From Caenimonas aquaedulcis (lineage in GTDB: Bacteria > Pseudomonadota > Gammaproteobacteria > Burkholderiales > Burkholderiaceae_C), in assembly GCF_015831345.1 (NCBI RefSeq), contig NZ_JADWYS010000001.1, forward strand, positions 1,746,118 to 1,810,117: a stretch of DNA of 64,000 bases. Direction: 5' to 3'. The notes beneath the pieces are model-generated. The model ran no database searches, had not been told where the DNA came from, and worked only from the letters and a program-made list of their open reading frames with translations. Positions 17,205 through 25,159 of the stretch are shown here, in pieces. The position numbers were made by a program, and so were the translations under genes. Position 1 is the first letter of the stretch, and each line of letters opens with the position of its first letter.

Positions 17205-17305
17205 ACGCAGAACTCGCAGAAACTACGCAGAACGAATACAGAAAATTCAATCGGAGTTTTCAAACCTTCTTGTCTTCTTCTGCGTAACTTCTGCGAATTC
17301 TGCGT
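17205..17305. repeat. Long imperfect inverted repeat between convergent genes
   Basis: The 28-base arms 17,205-17,232 and 17,278-17,305 match in 25 positions. They are built of repeated ACGCAGAA/TTCTGCGT units, each present several times per arm. An inner stem (GAAAA / GTTTTC) lies in the 45-base loop. It fills the space between the convergent ferredoxin and acyl-CoA synthetase genes. It could act as a bidirectional terminator, and it also looks like a small dispersed palindromic element. Confidence 0.75.
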
Positions 17306-17325
17306 ACGGCCAAGTCCGATTTCAT

Positions 17326-18885
17326 TCAATTCACGCGCCGCGCCCTGCCCTGCCAGAACGGATCGCGCAAGACGTTCTTCGTGATCTTCCCCGCCGCCGA
17401 CACCGGCAGGCGCTGCGTGGTGACCTCCACCGACTTCGGGCACTTGTAGTTCGCGATCAGCGTGCGGCAGTGCGCGATCACCTCGGCCGCCGTCAGCGCG
17501 GCGCCCGGCCGCGGCACCACCACCGCATGCACGGCCTCGCCCCACTGCTCGTCGGGGATGCCGATCACCGCGCACTCGAGCACCGCCGGGTGCTTGTGGA
17601 TCGCGTTCTCGACTTCGGTGGAGAAGATGTTCTCGCCGCCGGAGACGATCATGTCCTTCAGCCGGTCGACGATGTAGACGAAGCCGTCCTCGTCCATCCA
17701 TGCGCCGTCGCCGGTGTACATCCAGCCGTCCGCCTTCACCGCATCGGTCGCGTCGGGCTTGCCCCAGTAGCCCAGCATGATGCCGTCGCCCCGCGCGGCG
17801 ATCTCGCCCACCTCGCCGCGCGGCACTTCCTTCCGGTCGGGCCCGACGATCCTGACCTGCCAGCCATAGCTCGCGCAGCCAGCGGACTTCAGCCGCTTCG
17901 CCGTGGCGCCTTCGAGGGCGTGGTGCTCCCAGGCGAGCGTGGTGATGACGGACGAGGTCTCCGTGAGTCCATAGCCCTGGAAGAACTGCCAGGTCGGCAA
18001 CCTGGCCATGGCGCCGCGCAGCACGGACTCGGGAATCGGCGAGCCGCCGTAGTGGCAGCGCTTCACGCTCGACAGGTCGTGGTCCGCAAGCGCGGGATCG
18101 TTGATCAGCGTATTGACCATCACCGGGATGAGCAGCGCGTAGTTGACCTGGTTGCGCTCGATCGCGCGCATCGCCGGCACCGGTTCGAACTTGGGCAGGA
18201 TGACGTTGGTGCCGCCCGCCAGCGCCACGGTGAAGGCCGGCGAAGCCCCGCCCAGGTGGAAGAAGCCGGCGACGTGCATGTACACGGTCGCCTGCGACAC
18301 CTGCAGGCAGCCGATCCAGTTCAGCGAAGCGAACAGGATGTTGCGGTGCGACAGCATCACGCCCTTGGGATGGCCGGTGGTGCCGCCGGTGTAGAAGATG
18401 CCGCACACCGCGTCCCCGCCTGCGCCATCGGGCTCCTGCGCCGGCTCCGCCTGCGCGAGCAGCGCTTCGGCGCCGTGCATGCCCTCGGGCGCCGGGCCCT
18501 CCCCGATGAAGATCGCGTGGTCCACGCCACCGTCGGCCTGCAGCGCCCGCGCGACGTCGGCGAACGATTCGTCGACGCACAGCACGCGCGCGTCGCAATC
18601 GCGCAGCGCATAAGTCGTCTCGGCCACCGCCCAGCGCGTGTTGAGCGGCACGAACACGCCGCCGGCCCAGGAGACCGCGTAGAACATCTCGAAGTACCGG
18701 TCGCTGTTGAGCGAGAGGATCGCGACGCGCGCGCCCTCGCGCACGCCCAGGGATTGGAGCGCGGCGGCAAGACGCTGCACGCGGGCGAGCGTCTCGCCCC
18801 AGGTGCGCGAGCGTTCGCCGAACACGGTGCTCGTATGCGAGGCATGGAGCTGCGCGGAGCGCTGCAGCGAATGGACGAAATTCAT
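17326..18885 (-). CDS. acyl-CoA synthetase (AMP-binding, fatty-acid/aryl-CoA ligase type)
   Basis: This 519-residue enzyme would activate a carboxylic acid with ATP and CoA. Adenylation motifs are YTGGTTGHPKGVMLSH (about residues 170-185), GYGLTETSSV and GWMYTGDGAWMDEDGFVYIVDRLKDMIVSGGENI. The catalytic Lys is in SAAGKITKNVLRD near the C-terminus. The start ATG at 18885 is preceded by GGGAAG; upstream in-frame codons would run into the neighbouring gene. It is the last gene of the livK operon, next to the kinase pair. A close paralogue lies at 26,718-28,268. Confidence 0.92.
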   Translation of the reverse strand: MNFVHSLQRSAQLHASHTSTVFGERSRTWGETLARVQRLAAALQSLGVREGARVAILSLNSDRYFEMFYAVSWAGGVFVPLNTRWAVAETTYALRDCDARVLCVDESFADVARALQADGGVDHAIFIGEGPAPEGMHGAEALLAQAEPAQEPDGAGGDAVCGIFYTGGTTGHPKGVMLSHRNILFASLNWIGCLQVSQATVYMHVAGFFHLGGASPAFTVALAGGTNVILPKFEPVPAMRAIERNQVNYALLIPVMVNTLINDPALADHDLSSVKRCHYGGSPIPESVLRGAMARLPTWQFFQGYGLTETSSVITTLAWEHHALEGATAKRLKSAGCASYGWQVRIVGPDRKEVPRGEVGEIAARGDGIMLGYWGKPDATDAVKADGWMYTGDGAWMDEDGFVYIVDRLKDMIVSGGENIFSTEVENAIHKHPAVLECAVIGIPDEQWGEAVHAVVVPRPGAALTAAEVIAHCRTLIANYKCPKSVEVTTQRLPVSAAGKITKNVLRDPFWQGRARRVN

Positions 18886-18904
18886 GGGGCTTCCCGGTAC
18901 TCTG

Positions 18905-19423
18905 TTAACCCGGCCTCGCGCCGGAATCCACGTCTTCCTCACTGGCGCGCGTCATGCCGGACAGGTCGGCCCGCGGCGTGAGGCGCTTTTCCACCGCGAG
19001 TGCGTCGCGCAGCGTCGCGCGCACGAGCAGGTCCAGCTCGCGGCGCAGCGCCGGTGCGGGCGCGGCATCGGCACCGGGCTCGAAGAGCCAGTCCGTCAGG
19101 CGCGCCACCCGGCGCTCGGCGTTGCGCAGCGCTTCTTCCAGCTGCGCCTGCGTGGCCTGCGGCGGCAGCGCAGGCGCGGGATCGACCGGCGGCGCCACAC
19201 CCGCCGACAGCGCACGCTGCACGACCGCCGCGCATCCCGCTTCGAGCACCGCGATGCGTTCGCGCAGCAGCGCCGGCGACCACACCGCCATGCCCTGCAG
19301 CTTGTCCAGCACGTCGATCACGCCGGCGAACTGCGAGTGCGCCGCATCGGACACGAGCTCCGGTGCCACGCCTTCGCGCAGCGAATTGCGCAGGGTCTCG
19401 ATGAGGCCGGCCAAGGTGCTCAC
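18905..19423 (-). CDS. DUF6285-type small protein, partner of the adjacent phosphotransferase
   Basis: This 172-residue cytoplasmic protein is rich in Ala, Leu and Arg and mostly helical by appearance. No catalytic motif is visible. Proteins of this kind are typically found next to APH-family acyl-CoA kinases. In the Pseudomonas putida levulinate pathway a small partner (LvaB) is needed by the kinase LvaA, and a similar role is inferred here. The start is a GTG at 19423 overlapping the kinase stop (GTGA), so the pair is coupled. Confidence 0.72.
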   Translation of the reverse strand: MSTLAGLIETLRNSLREGVAPELVSDAAHSQFAGVIDVLDKLQGMAVWSPALLRERIAVLEAGCAAVVQRALSAGVAPPVDPAPALPPQATQAQLEEALRNAERRVARLTDWLFEPGADAAPAPALRRELDLLVRATLRDALAVEKRLTPRADLSGMTRASEEDVDSGARPG

Positions 19424-20451
19424 GGCAGCTCCCCGATCAGGCGGTTCAATTCCATCAGCGCCGGCGCCACCTGGAAGCCGATCACGGCCATGCGCACGTC
19501 GCTCGCGCGGCCGGCATCGACGCGCCGCTGCGCGCCGATCTGGATCGCGCACATCTTGAACTGCACCATCACGTCGTAATAGCGCAGCACCGCGGGACGG
19601 ATGCGGATGCCGCTCCTTTCCTGGTAACGCGAGTGGAACGCCTCGCGGTCGAACAGCCCGCCGACCCGCGCGGTGCCGGCCGCGAAGGTGCGCGACTGCG
19701 CCCAGGCGAGGTCCTCGTGCGGATCGCCCAGGTGCACCGTCTCCCAGTCGAGGATCGCCGTGATGCGCCCGTCCTGCTGCAGGAAGTTGCCGACGCGGTA
19801 GTCGCCGTGCACGACGGTGACATGTTCGGCTTGCGGTGCGTTCGCCTCGAGCCAGCGCTGCGCGTAATGCATCTGCGGGTGCGCGCCGTCTTCGCCGAGC
19901 CCGGCATGCCGCGCCCAGTGCCGCACCTGGTGGCGCGCCACCTCGGACGCCGGCACGTTCCCCGCGAGGCCGTCCAGCCCGCCGCGCCGCCAGTCGAAGG
20001 CGTGGATCGCGGCCAGGGCGTCGGCGAAGTCCTGCGCGAGCGACGGCTGCACCTGCGCGCCATCGGCCGCGCCCGCGCCGCGCCAGGGCATGGGCGTGTC
20101 GCCCGCGACGAGGTCGGCCACCATGAAGGGCGCGCCGAGGATCGTCTCGTCGTCGCTGTAGCCGTGCACGCGCGCCACGGGAAGCGCGGGCACGTCGGCG
20201 AAGGCCTGGAGCGCCAGGTATTCGGGGCGCGCCGTATAGGGCGCGAACAGGCCGCCGGGGTCGCCCAGGCGCAGCACGAGCGGCAGCGTCCGGGCGTCGT
20301 TGCCCTCGCCGACCTCCGCGGTCAACCCGATCGTGGTCCACGAAAGGCCCACCGGAAACCGACGGAAACCCCGCACGCGCACCGGCTTGTGCCAGAGGCC
20401 CTGCAGGTAGTCCTGCAGGCGCGCCTGCAGGTCGGCCCGGGTCTGCGGCAT
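19420..20451 (-). CDS. APH-family phosphotransferase (ACAD10/LvaA-like acyl-CoA kinase)
   Basis: This 343-residue member of the aminoglycoside-phosphotransferase fold family has the catalytic loop HGDYRVGNF (about residue 225) and the metal-binding ILDWETVHLGDPHEDLAW. Homologues in CoA-ester catabolism (ACAD10/11, LvaA) phosphorylate a hydroxyl group on a hydroxyacyl-CoA so that it can be eliminated. That role fits here because the flanking genes are a DUF6285 partner, an acyl-CoA synthetase and an ABC importer. It is not an antibiotic-resistance gene by context. The ATG at 20451 lies nine bases after the livM stop. Confidence 0.85.
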   Translation of the reverse strand: MPQTRADLQARLQDYLQGLWHKPVRVRGFRRFPVGLSWTTIGLTAEVGEGNDARTLPLVLRLGDPGGLFAPYTARPEYLALQAFADVPALPVARVHGYSDDETILGAPFMVADLVAGDTPMPWRGAGAADGAQVQPSLAQDFADALAAIHAFDWRRGGLDGLAGNVPASEVARHQVRHWARHAGLGEDGAHPQMHYAQRWLEANAPQAEHVTVVHGDYRVGNFLQQDGRITAILDWETVHLGDPHEDLAWAQSRTFAAGTARVGGLFDREAFHSRYQERSGIRIRPAVLRYYDVMVQFKMCAIQIGAQRRVDAGRASDVRMAVIGFQVAPALMELNRLIGELP

Positions 20452-20459
20452 CGCGGCCC

Positions 20460-21476
20460 TCACTCCGCCGGCGACGCCACCGCGGGCGCGGACGCCCCGG
20501 GGGCGGACTTGCGCGCGGTGCGTTCGCGCACCTTGTCCGCCAGGCGGCCGATCGTCCCCGTGACGCCCGTGGGCGCGAGGAAGACGACGACGATGAGCAT
20601 CGCGCCATAGACGGCCGAGGTACCGGTCTTGGAAATGTGTTCTGCCAGTGTGGGCAGGAACTCGATCACGATGGCGCCCAGCACCGCGCCCCACAGCGAG
20701 TAGAGGCCGCCGACGATCGCGCCGACCAGCATGTAGAGCGACAGGTACACGTCGTAGCTGTCCGGGGAGACGAACTGCGTCACCACCGCGCTGCATGCGC
20801 CGGCCACGCCGGTGATCAGCGCCGACAGGCCGAAGGCGATGCACTTGATCCGCGCGACGTCCACGCCCATCGCGGCGGCGGCCACCGGGTTGTCGCGCGC
20901 GGCGCGCATGGCGCGCCCGAGCCGCCCGCGCACGAGCTGCGCCGCGCCGGCGAAGCACAGGAGCACCACGCAGATCGTGAGCGCGTAGAGCCACTGGTCG
21001 GGCGACAGCGGCAGGCCGAACGGCGCCTTCGGCTTGTCGAGCACGATGCCCTGGACGCCGCCGGTCCACGGCGCGAAGACCTTGTAGCGGATGAGCGGCG
21101 GAACCGCCATCGCGAGGCCGAAGGTGGCGAGCGCGAGGTGGTGCGTCGACAGGCGGATCGCCGGGATGCCGAACAGGTAGCCGAACACGAAGCACAGCGC
21201 CGCCGCCGGCACGATGCTGGCCCAGTACGGCAGGCCGAAGGAGGCGATCAGCACGGCGGCCGAATAGCCGCCGAACGCGAAGAACGCGCCCTGCCCCAGC
21301 GAGATCTGCCCGACGAAGCCGGTGAGCAGCACGATGCCCAGGAGCGCCAGGGCGTAGATCGCGAGCGAACTGAGCTTGAGCAGCTGGTAGCCGCTCGCCG
21401 CGAAGAGCGGCAGCAGGAGGACGCCCGCGAGCAGGACGTTGCGCGCGGCCGGGTGGCGATGGAAGAAGTTGGACAT
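20460..21476 (-). CDS. livM: branched-chain amino acid-type ABC transporter permease LivM
   Basis: This 338-residue inner-membrane permease pairs with LivH. It has about nine hydrophobic segments and the conserved VGQISLGQGAFFAFGGYSAA motif near residues 50-70, plus the cytoplasmic GRLGRAMRAARDNPVAAAAMGVDV loop that contacts the ATPases. The C-terminal tail of about 30 residues is Ala/Ser/Pro-rich. ATG 21476 is chosen since the earlier in-frame codon would overlap livH. The family carries hydrophobic amino acids but also aromatic and aliphatic acids, as is likely here. Confidence 0.9.
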   Translation of the reverse strand: MSNFFHRHPAARNVLLAGVLLLPLFAASGYQLLKLSSLAIYALALLGIVLLTGFVGQISLGQGAFFAFGGYSAAVLIASFGLPYWASIVPAAALCFVFGYLFGIPAIRLSTHHLALATFGLAMAVPPLIRYKVFAPWTGGVQGIVLDKPKAPFGLPLSPDQWLYALTICVVLLCFAGAAQLVRGRLGRAMRAARDNPVAAAAMGVDVARIKCIAFGLSALITGVAGACSAVVTQFVSPDSYDVYLSLYMLVGAIVGGLYSLWGAVLGAIVIEFLPTLAEHISKTGTSAVYGAMLIVVVFLAPTGVTGTIGRLADKVRERTARKSAPGASAPAVASPAE

Positions 21477-21492
21477 GCGCGGACTCGGGACG

Positions 21493-22374
21493 CTAGACAC
21501 GGGACACGATGCGCCGCCCGAAGACACCCGAGGGCCAGACGAGGAGCACGAGGATGATGAGCACCAGCGCGGCAGGCAGCTTGAGCTCGGTGCCGATCAC
21601 GTAGGCGCCGAGGATGTTCTCCAGGATGCCGACGACGATGCCGCCCACCATCGCGCCGCCCGGGCTGGTGAGCCCGCCGAGCAGGGCGCCCGCAAAGCTG
21701 TAGATCAGCACGCCGCCCATCATGTCCGGGTCGAGGTAGGTGATGGGCGCGACCATCATGCCCGCCACCGCGCCCACCGCGCTCGCGCCGCCCCAGCCGA
21801 GCGTGAACATGAGCGGCACCGGGATGCCGGAGAGCTGGCTGGACGCCGGGTTGAATGCCGCGGCGCGCATCGCGAGGCCCAGGCGCGTGTAGCGGAAGAA
21901 GAGGAAGAGCACCAGCAGCACCGCCAGGTTCACGCCCAGCATGCCGAGCGAATGCACGGAGATCATGCGCGAGAGCCCGGCGATCTCGCCCTTGAAGGGG
22001 CTGGGGAACTGCTGCAGCGCATTGCCGAAGATCGCGCCCGCGAGGCTGTGGAAAATGAGCAGCAGCCCGATGAACACCGCGATCACCGACAGCGGCGGGC
22101 CGCCCGAGATGCGGCGGATCACCAGCAGTTCGACCAGCGCGCCGATGGCCAGCGCGATCGCGACCGTCGCCAGCGCGGCCAGCCAGTACGGCAGGCCGGC
22201 GGCGATCAGCCACCAGGCGATATAGGTCGAGAACATCGCCATCTCGCCCTGCGCGAAATTGATCTTCTGGGTGGACTGGTAGATCATCACCAGCGCGAGC
22301 GCGAGCGAGCCGTAGATGCTGCCGGTGGCGATGCCACCGAGCACCTGTCGCAGGAAGATGTCGAATGCGTCCAA
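21493..22374 (-). CDS. livH: branched-chain amino acid-type ABC transporter permease LivH
   Basis: This 293-residue inner-membrane permease has IATGSIYGSLALALVMIYQSTQKINFAQGEMAMFSTYIAWW at the N-terminus, the LivH signature. About eight hydrophobic helices follow, and the RAAAFNPASSQLSGIPV segment is the ATPase-coupling loop. It lies two bases after livF and 16 bases before livM in the same operon. Confidence 0.92.
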   Translation of the reverse strand: MDAFDIFLRQVLGGIATGSIYGSLALALVMIYQSTQKINFAQGEMAMFSTYIAWWLIAAGLPYWLAALATVAIALAIGALVELLVIRRISGGPPLSVIAVFIGLLLIFHSLAGAIFGNALQQFPSPFKGEIAGLSRMISVHSLGMLGVNLAVLLVLFLFFRYTRLGLAMRAAAFNPASSQLSGIPVPLMFTLGWGGASAVGAVAGMMVAPITYLDPDMMGGVLIYSFAGALLGGLTSPGGAMVGGIVVGILENILGAYVIGTELKLPAALVLIILVLLVWPSGVFGRRIVSRV

Positions 22375-22376
22375 GC

Positions 22377-23093
22377 TCAGGCTCCCAGGTATGAGTTCTG
22401 CACGGTTTCGTTCTCGCGCAGCTGCGCGGAGTCGCCGTGCAGGGCGACGCGTCCGGAATCGAGCACGTAGGCGTAATCGGCGGTGCGCAGCGCGAGCTTC
22501 GCGTTCTGCTCGACCAGCAGGATGGAGACGCCCTCGCTGCGGTTGATCGCACGCAGCACCTCGAAGATGCGCTCCACCACCAGCGGCGCGACGCCGAACG
22601 AAGGCTCATCCAGCAGCAGCAGCTGCGGGCGCGGCATCATCGCCCGCGCGATCGCGAGCATCTGCTGTTCGCCGCCCGACAGCGTGCCGGCCTGCTGCAG
22701 CCGGCGGGGCTTCAGCGCCGGAAAGATCTCGTACATGCGCTCGGCCTGCTCGCGCACCTGCGCATCCCGCGGGAGCAGCCAGCCGCCCACCCGCAGGTTG
22801 TCCTCGACGCTCAGTTCCGCGAGCGTGCCGCGGCCGTCGGGCACGTGCCCGACGCCCAGCTTCGCCACCGCATGCGGGGAGCGCGATGCGAGCGGCTCGC
22901 CATCGACCAGCACGCGGCCGGCCGAGGCGCGCAACACGCCGGAGATGACGCGCAGCGTCGTCGTCTTGCCCGCCCCGTTCGCGCCGAGCAGGGCCGTGAT
23001 GCCGCCGGCGGCCACACGCAGGCTGACGTCCTTCAAAACCGAGGTCGCGCCGTAACTCGCGAAGACCGATTGCAGTTCCAGCTTATGCGGCAT
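22377..23093 (-). CDS. livF: ABC transporter ATP-binding protein LivF
   Basis: This 238-residue ATPase subunit has Walker A GANGAGKTTT (about residues 37-46), the signature LSGGEQQMLAIARAMM and Walker B LLLLDEPSFGVAP. It energises transport through LivHM together with LivG. The start overlaps the livG end by 11 bases. Confidence 0.92.
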   Translation of the reverse strand: MPHKLELQSVFASYGATSVLKDVSLRVAAGGITALLGANGAGKTTTLRVISGVLRASAGRVLVDGEPLASRSPHAVAKLGVGHVPDGRGTLAELSVEDNLRVGGWLLPRDAQVREQAERMYEIFPALKPRRLQQAGTLSGGEQQMLAIARAMMPRPQLLLLDEPSFGVAPLVVERIFEVLRAINRSEGVSILLVEQNAKLALRTADYAYVLDSGRVALHGDSAQLRENETVQNSYLGA

Positions 23094-23862
23094 GCTCGGC
23101 CCCCAGGTAGGCGCGGATCACTTCCGGGTCGCGCCGCACCGCCTCGGGCAGGCCCTCGGCGATCTTGCGGCCGAAGTCCATCGCCACGATCCAGTCGCAC
23201 AGGCGCATCACCAGCGGCACGTTGTGTTCGATGAGGAGGATGGTGGTGTCCATCTCGTCGCGAATGCGCACGATCATGTCGCTCAGCGTTTCGAGCTCCG
23301 CATGCGTGAGGCCGGCCGCCGGTTCGTCGAGCAGCAGCACCTTGGGACGCGTGGCCATGGCGCGCGCGAGCTCGATGCGCTTCTGCACGCCGAACGGCAG
23401 TTCGGCCGCGCGCACCTGCGCATAGCCGGAGAGCCCGAAGCGGGCCATGAGGGCCTGGGCGGTTTCGCGCGTGGCCGCCTCTTCGGTGCGTACGCCGCGC
23501 AGGTTGAGGATCGACGGCACCACGCCGGCACGCGTGGTGCTGTAGGAGCCGACCAGCACGTTCTCGAGCACCGTGAGCGTCGGGAACAGCGCCACGTTCT
23601 GGAAGGTGCGCCCGATGCCGCGGGCGACCATCTCGTGCGGCGGGCAGCCCAGGAGCGAGCGTCCGTCCAGCTCGATGCGGCCCTCCTGCGGCACGATGAG
23701 GCCGCTCAGGCAATTGAACGACGTGGTCTTGCCGGCGCCATTCGGGCCGATGATCCCGCAGATGCTGCCCCGCGCGACGGAGAAGGACACGCCGTCCAGC
23801 GCCGTGATGCCGCCGAAGCGCACCGACAGGCCGTGCACCTGCAGCAATGCGGCTTCATTCAC
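23083..23862 (-). CDS. livG: ABC transporter ATP-binding protein LivG
   Basis: This 259-residue ATPase subunit has Walker A GPNGAGKTTS, the signature-region ELPFGVQKRIELARAMATRP and Walker B VLLLDEPAAGL. The C-terminal MDFGRKIAEGLPEAVRRDPEVI is the LivG-type tail. The start overlaps the livK stop by eight bases and the end overlaps livF by 11, so translation of the four subunits is tightly coupled. Confidence 0.92.
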   Translation of the reverse strand: MNEAALLQVHGLSVRFGGITALDGVSFSVARGSICGIIGPNGAGKTTSFNCLSGLIVPQEGRIELDGRSLLGCPPHEMVARGIGRTFQNVALFPTLTVLENVLVGSYSTTRAGVVPSILNLRGVRTEEAATRETAQALMARFGLSGYAQVRAAELPFGVQKRIELARAMATRPKVLLLDEPAAGLTHAELETLSDMIVRIRDEMDTTILLIEHNVPLVMRLCDWIVAMDFGRKIAEGLPEAVRRDPEVIRAYLGAEHAA

Positions 23863-25072
23863 TCGACATGACCTTGCCGAAGAGCTGCCAGTTCGCGCCG
23901 TCGAAGCGCCACATCATCATCTGCGTGATGGGGTGGTAGTTGGTGGGCGAGGTGTTCACCTTGATGCCGGGCAGCAGCAGCGGCAATTCCAGGTCCTTGA
24001 GGTTCGTGGCCTGGCGCATGATGTTTTCGCGCGTGAGGTTGTCGCCGCAGCGCCGCAGCACCTCGGCCAGCGTCTGCGCGAGGCTGTAGCCGTAGGCATA
24101 GTAGAAATCCGTCGGGTCGCCGTTCGGCGCGTACTTGCGCATGAAGGCGCGGAAGTCGTTCATGCCCGCGTCGTTCTTCCAGGCCGGATCGCTCGGGTCC
24201 TTCAGGAACTGCGCCGACAGCATGCCGACCGACTTGTCGAAGCCCGCCGGCTTGAGCGTCTGGCCCATCGTGTTGGAGGCGCCCGCCATCAGCATCATCG
24301 GCTTCCAGCCGGTGTCGTACGCCATGCGGATCGCCTGCGCGGTGAACTTCGGGATCGAGATCAGCACCAGTGTGTCGGCCTTGGCCGCCGCGAGCGTGGT
24401 GAGCTGCGAATCGACCGTGGCGTCGGTGGGCGTGTAGGTGGCGGTGGCGACGACCATGGATTTCGCCTTGTCGCCGAGCCCTTCCATCAGGCCCTTCAGG
24501 TAGTCGCGGCCGAAGGCGTCGTCCTGGTAGAGGATGCCCACGCGCGCGGCCGGCTTGTTGGCCAGGATGTACTTGCCGTAGATGCGGCCCTCGATCGTGC
24601 CGGAGGCGGCGAAGCCCAGCGTCCAGGGATAGGCCGGGTCGCCCAGCTCGTGCGCGGTCGCGGCGAAGAAGAGCTGCGGCACCTTGTTGTCGTTCAGGTA
24701 CTTGCGGATCACCGTGTTGTTCGCCGCGCCGAGCGTGCCGAACATCAGCGCCACGCCGTCCTGCTCCACCAGCTTGCGCGTGATCTCCAGCGCCTTGGGC
24801 GGCGAATACGCGTCGTCCTGGCTCAGCAGGTTGACCTTGCGGCCGTTGATGCCGCCACGCTCGTTGAGCATGGCGAAGTAAGCGACCGCCCCCTTGCCGA
24901 TGCCGGAGAAGCCGGACGCCGGCCCGCTGTAGGGCATGGTCTGGCCGATCTTGATCTCGGTGTCGGTGACGCCGGGCGCGTACTGCTTCTGCGCGAACGC
25001 GCTGCCCGCGAAGGCAAGGGCGGCGGCGAGCACCGCCGTGAAAGTGGATCTACCCCAAACGGACTTGCTCAT
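23855..25072 (-). CDS. livK: ABC transporter substrate-binding protein (LivK-type)
   Basis: This 405-residue periplasmic binding protein has a signal peptide (TAVLAAALAFAGSAFAQ, residues 12-28). The mature part starts with YAPGVTDTEIKIGQTMPYSGPASGFSGIG, typical of Leu/Ile/Val-type receptors. The C-terminal MMMWRFDGANWQLFGKV is also typical of the relatives that bind aromatic or fatty acids. It is the first gene of an operon running to the acyl-CoA synthetase. An AT-rich palindrome identical to one near the tetR gene lies 33 bases upstream. The ligand is not known. Confidence 0.9.
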   Translation of the reverse strand: MSKSVWGRSTFTAVLAAALAFAGSAFAQKQYAPGVTDTEIKIGQTMPYSGPASGFSGIGKGAVAYFAMLNERGGINGRKVNLLSQDDAYSPPKALEITRKLVEQDGVALMFGTLGAANNTVIRKYLNDNKVPQLFFAATAHELGDPAYPWTLGFAASGTIEGRIYGKYILANKPAARVGILYQDDAFGRDYLKGLMEGLGDKAKSMVVATATYTPTDATVDSQLTTLAAAKADTLVLISIPKFTAQAIRMAYDTGWKPMMLMAGASNTMGQTLKPAGFDKSVGMLSAQFLKDPSDPAWKNDAGMNDFRAFMRKYAPNGDPTDFYYAYGYSLAQTLAEVLRRCGDNLTRENIMRQATNLKDLELPLLLPGIKVNTSPTNYHPITQMMMWRFDGANWQLFGKVMSSE

Positions 25073-25100
25073 GAGACCTTTCCGGGCGGCGGCCGCCCTT

Positions 25101-25130
25101 TTTTCAAATCTAATTTAGATTTTATATTTG
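25101..25130. promoter_or_regulatory. AT-rich palindromic operator, copy 1 (livK promoter)
   Basis: This 30-base stretch contains AAATCTAA and TTAGATTT arms around one T (25,106-25,122), with outer CAAAT and ATTTG. An identical 30-base copy lies at 29,178-29,207 next to the tetR-family gene. In this GC-rich DNA such identity outside genes points to a shared operator. On the minus strand a TATAAA/TAAAAT -10-like sequence lies inside it, so binding would block the livK promoter. Confidence 0.78.
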
Positions 25131-25159
25131 TTCGCAGCGCGGCGCAAGTGCGCGCGTGT

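Noticed and set aside
18885..18942. N-terminal extension of the acyl-CoA synthetase to 18,942
   Set aside because: It would overlap the DUF6285 gene by 38 bases with no ribosome-binding site. ATG 18,885 begins the conserved N-terminus.
19420..20451. Aminoglycoside resistance gene
   Set aside because: The fold is shared, but the neighbourhood (DUF6285, acyl-CoA synthetase, importer) and length point to a CoA-ester kinase.
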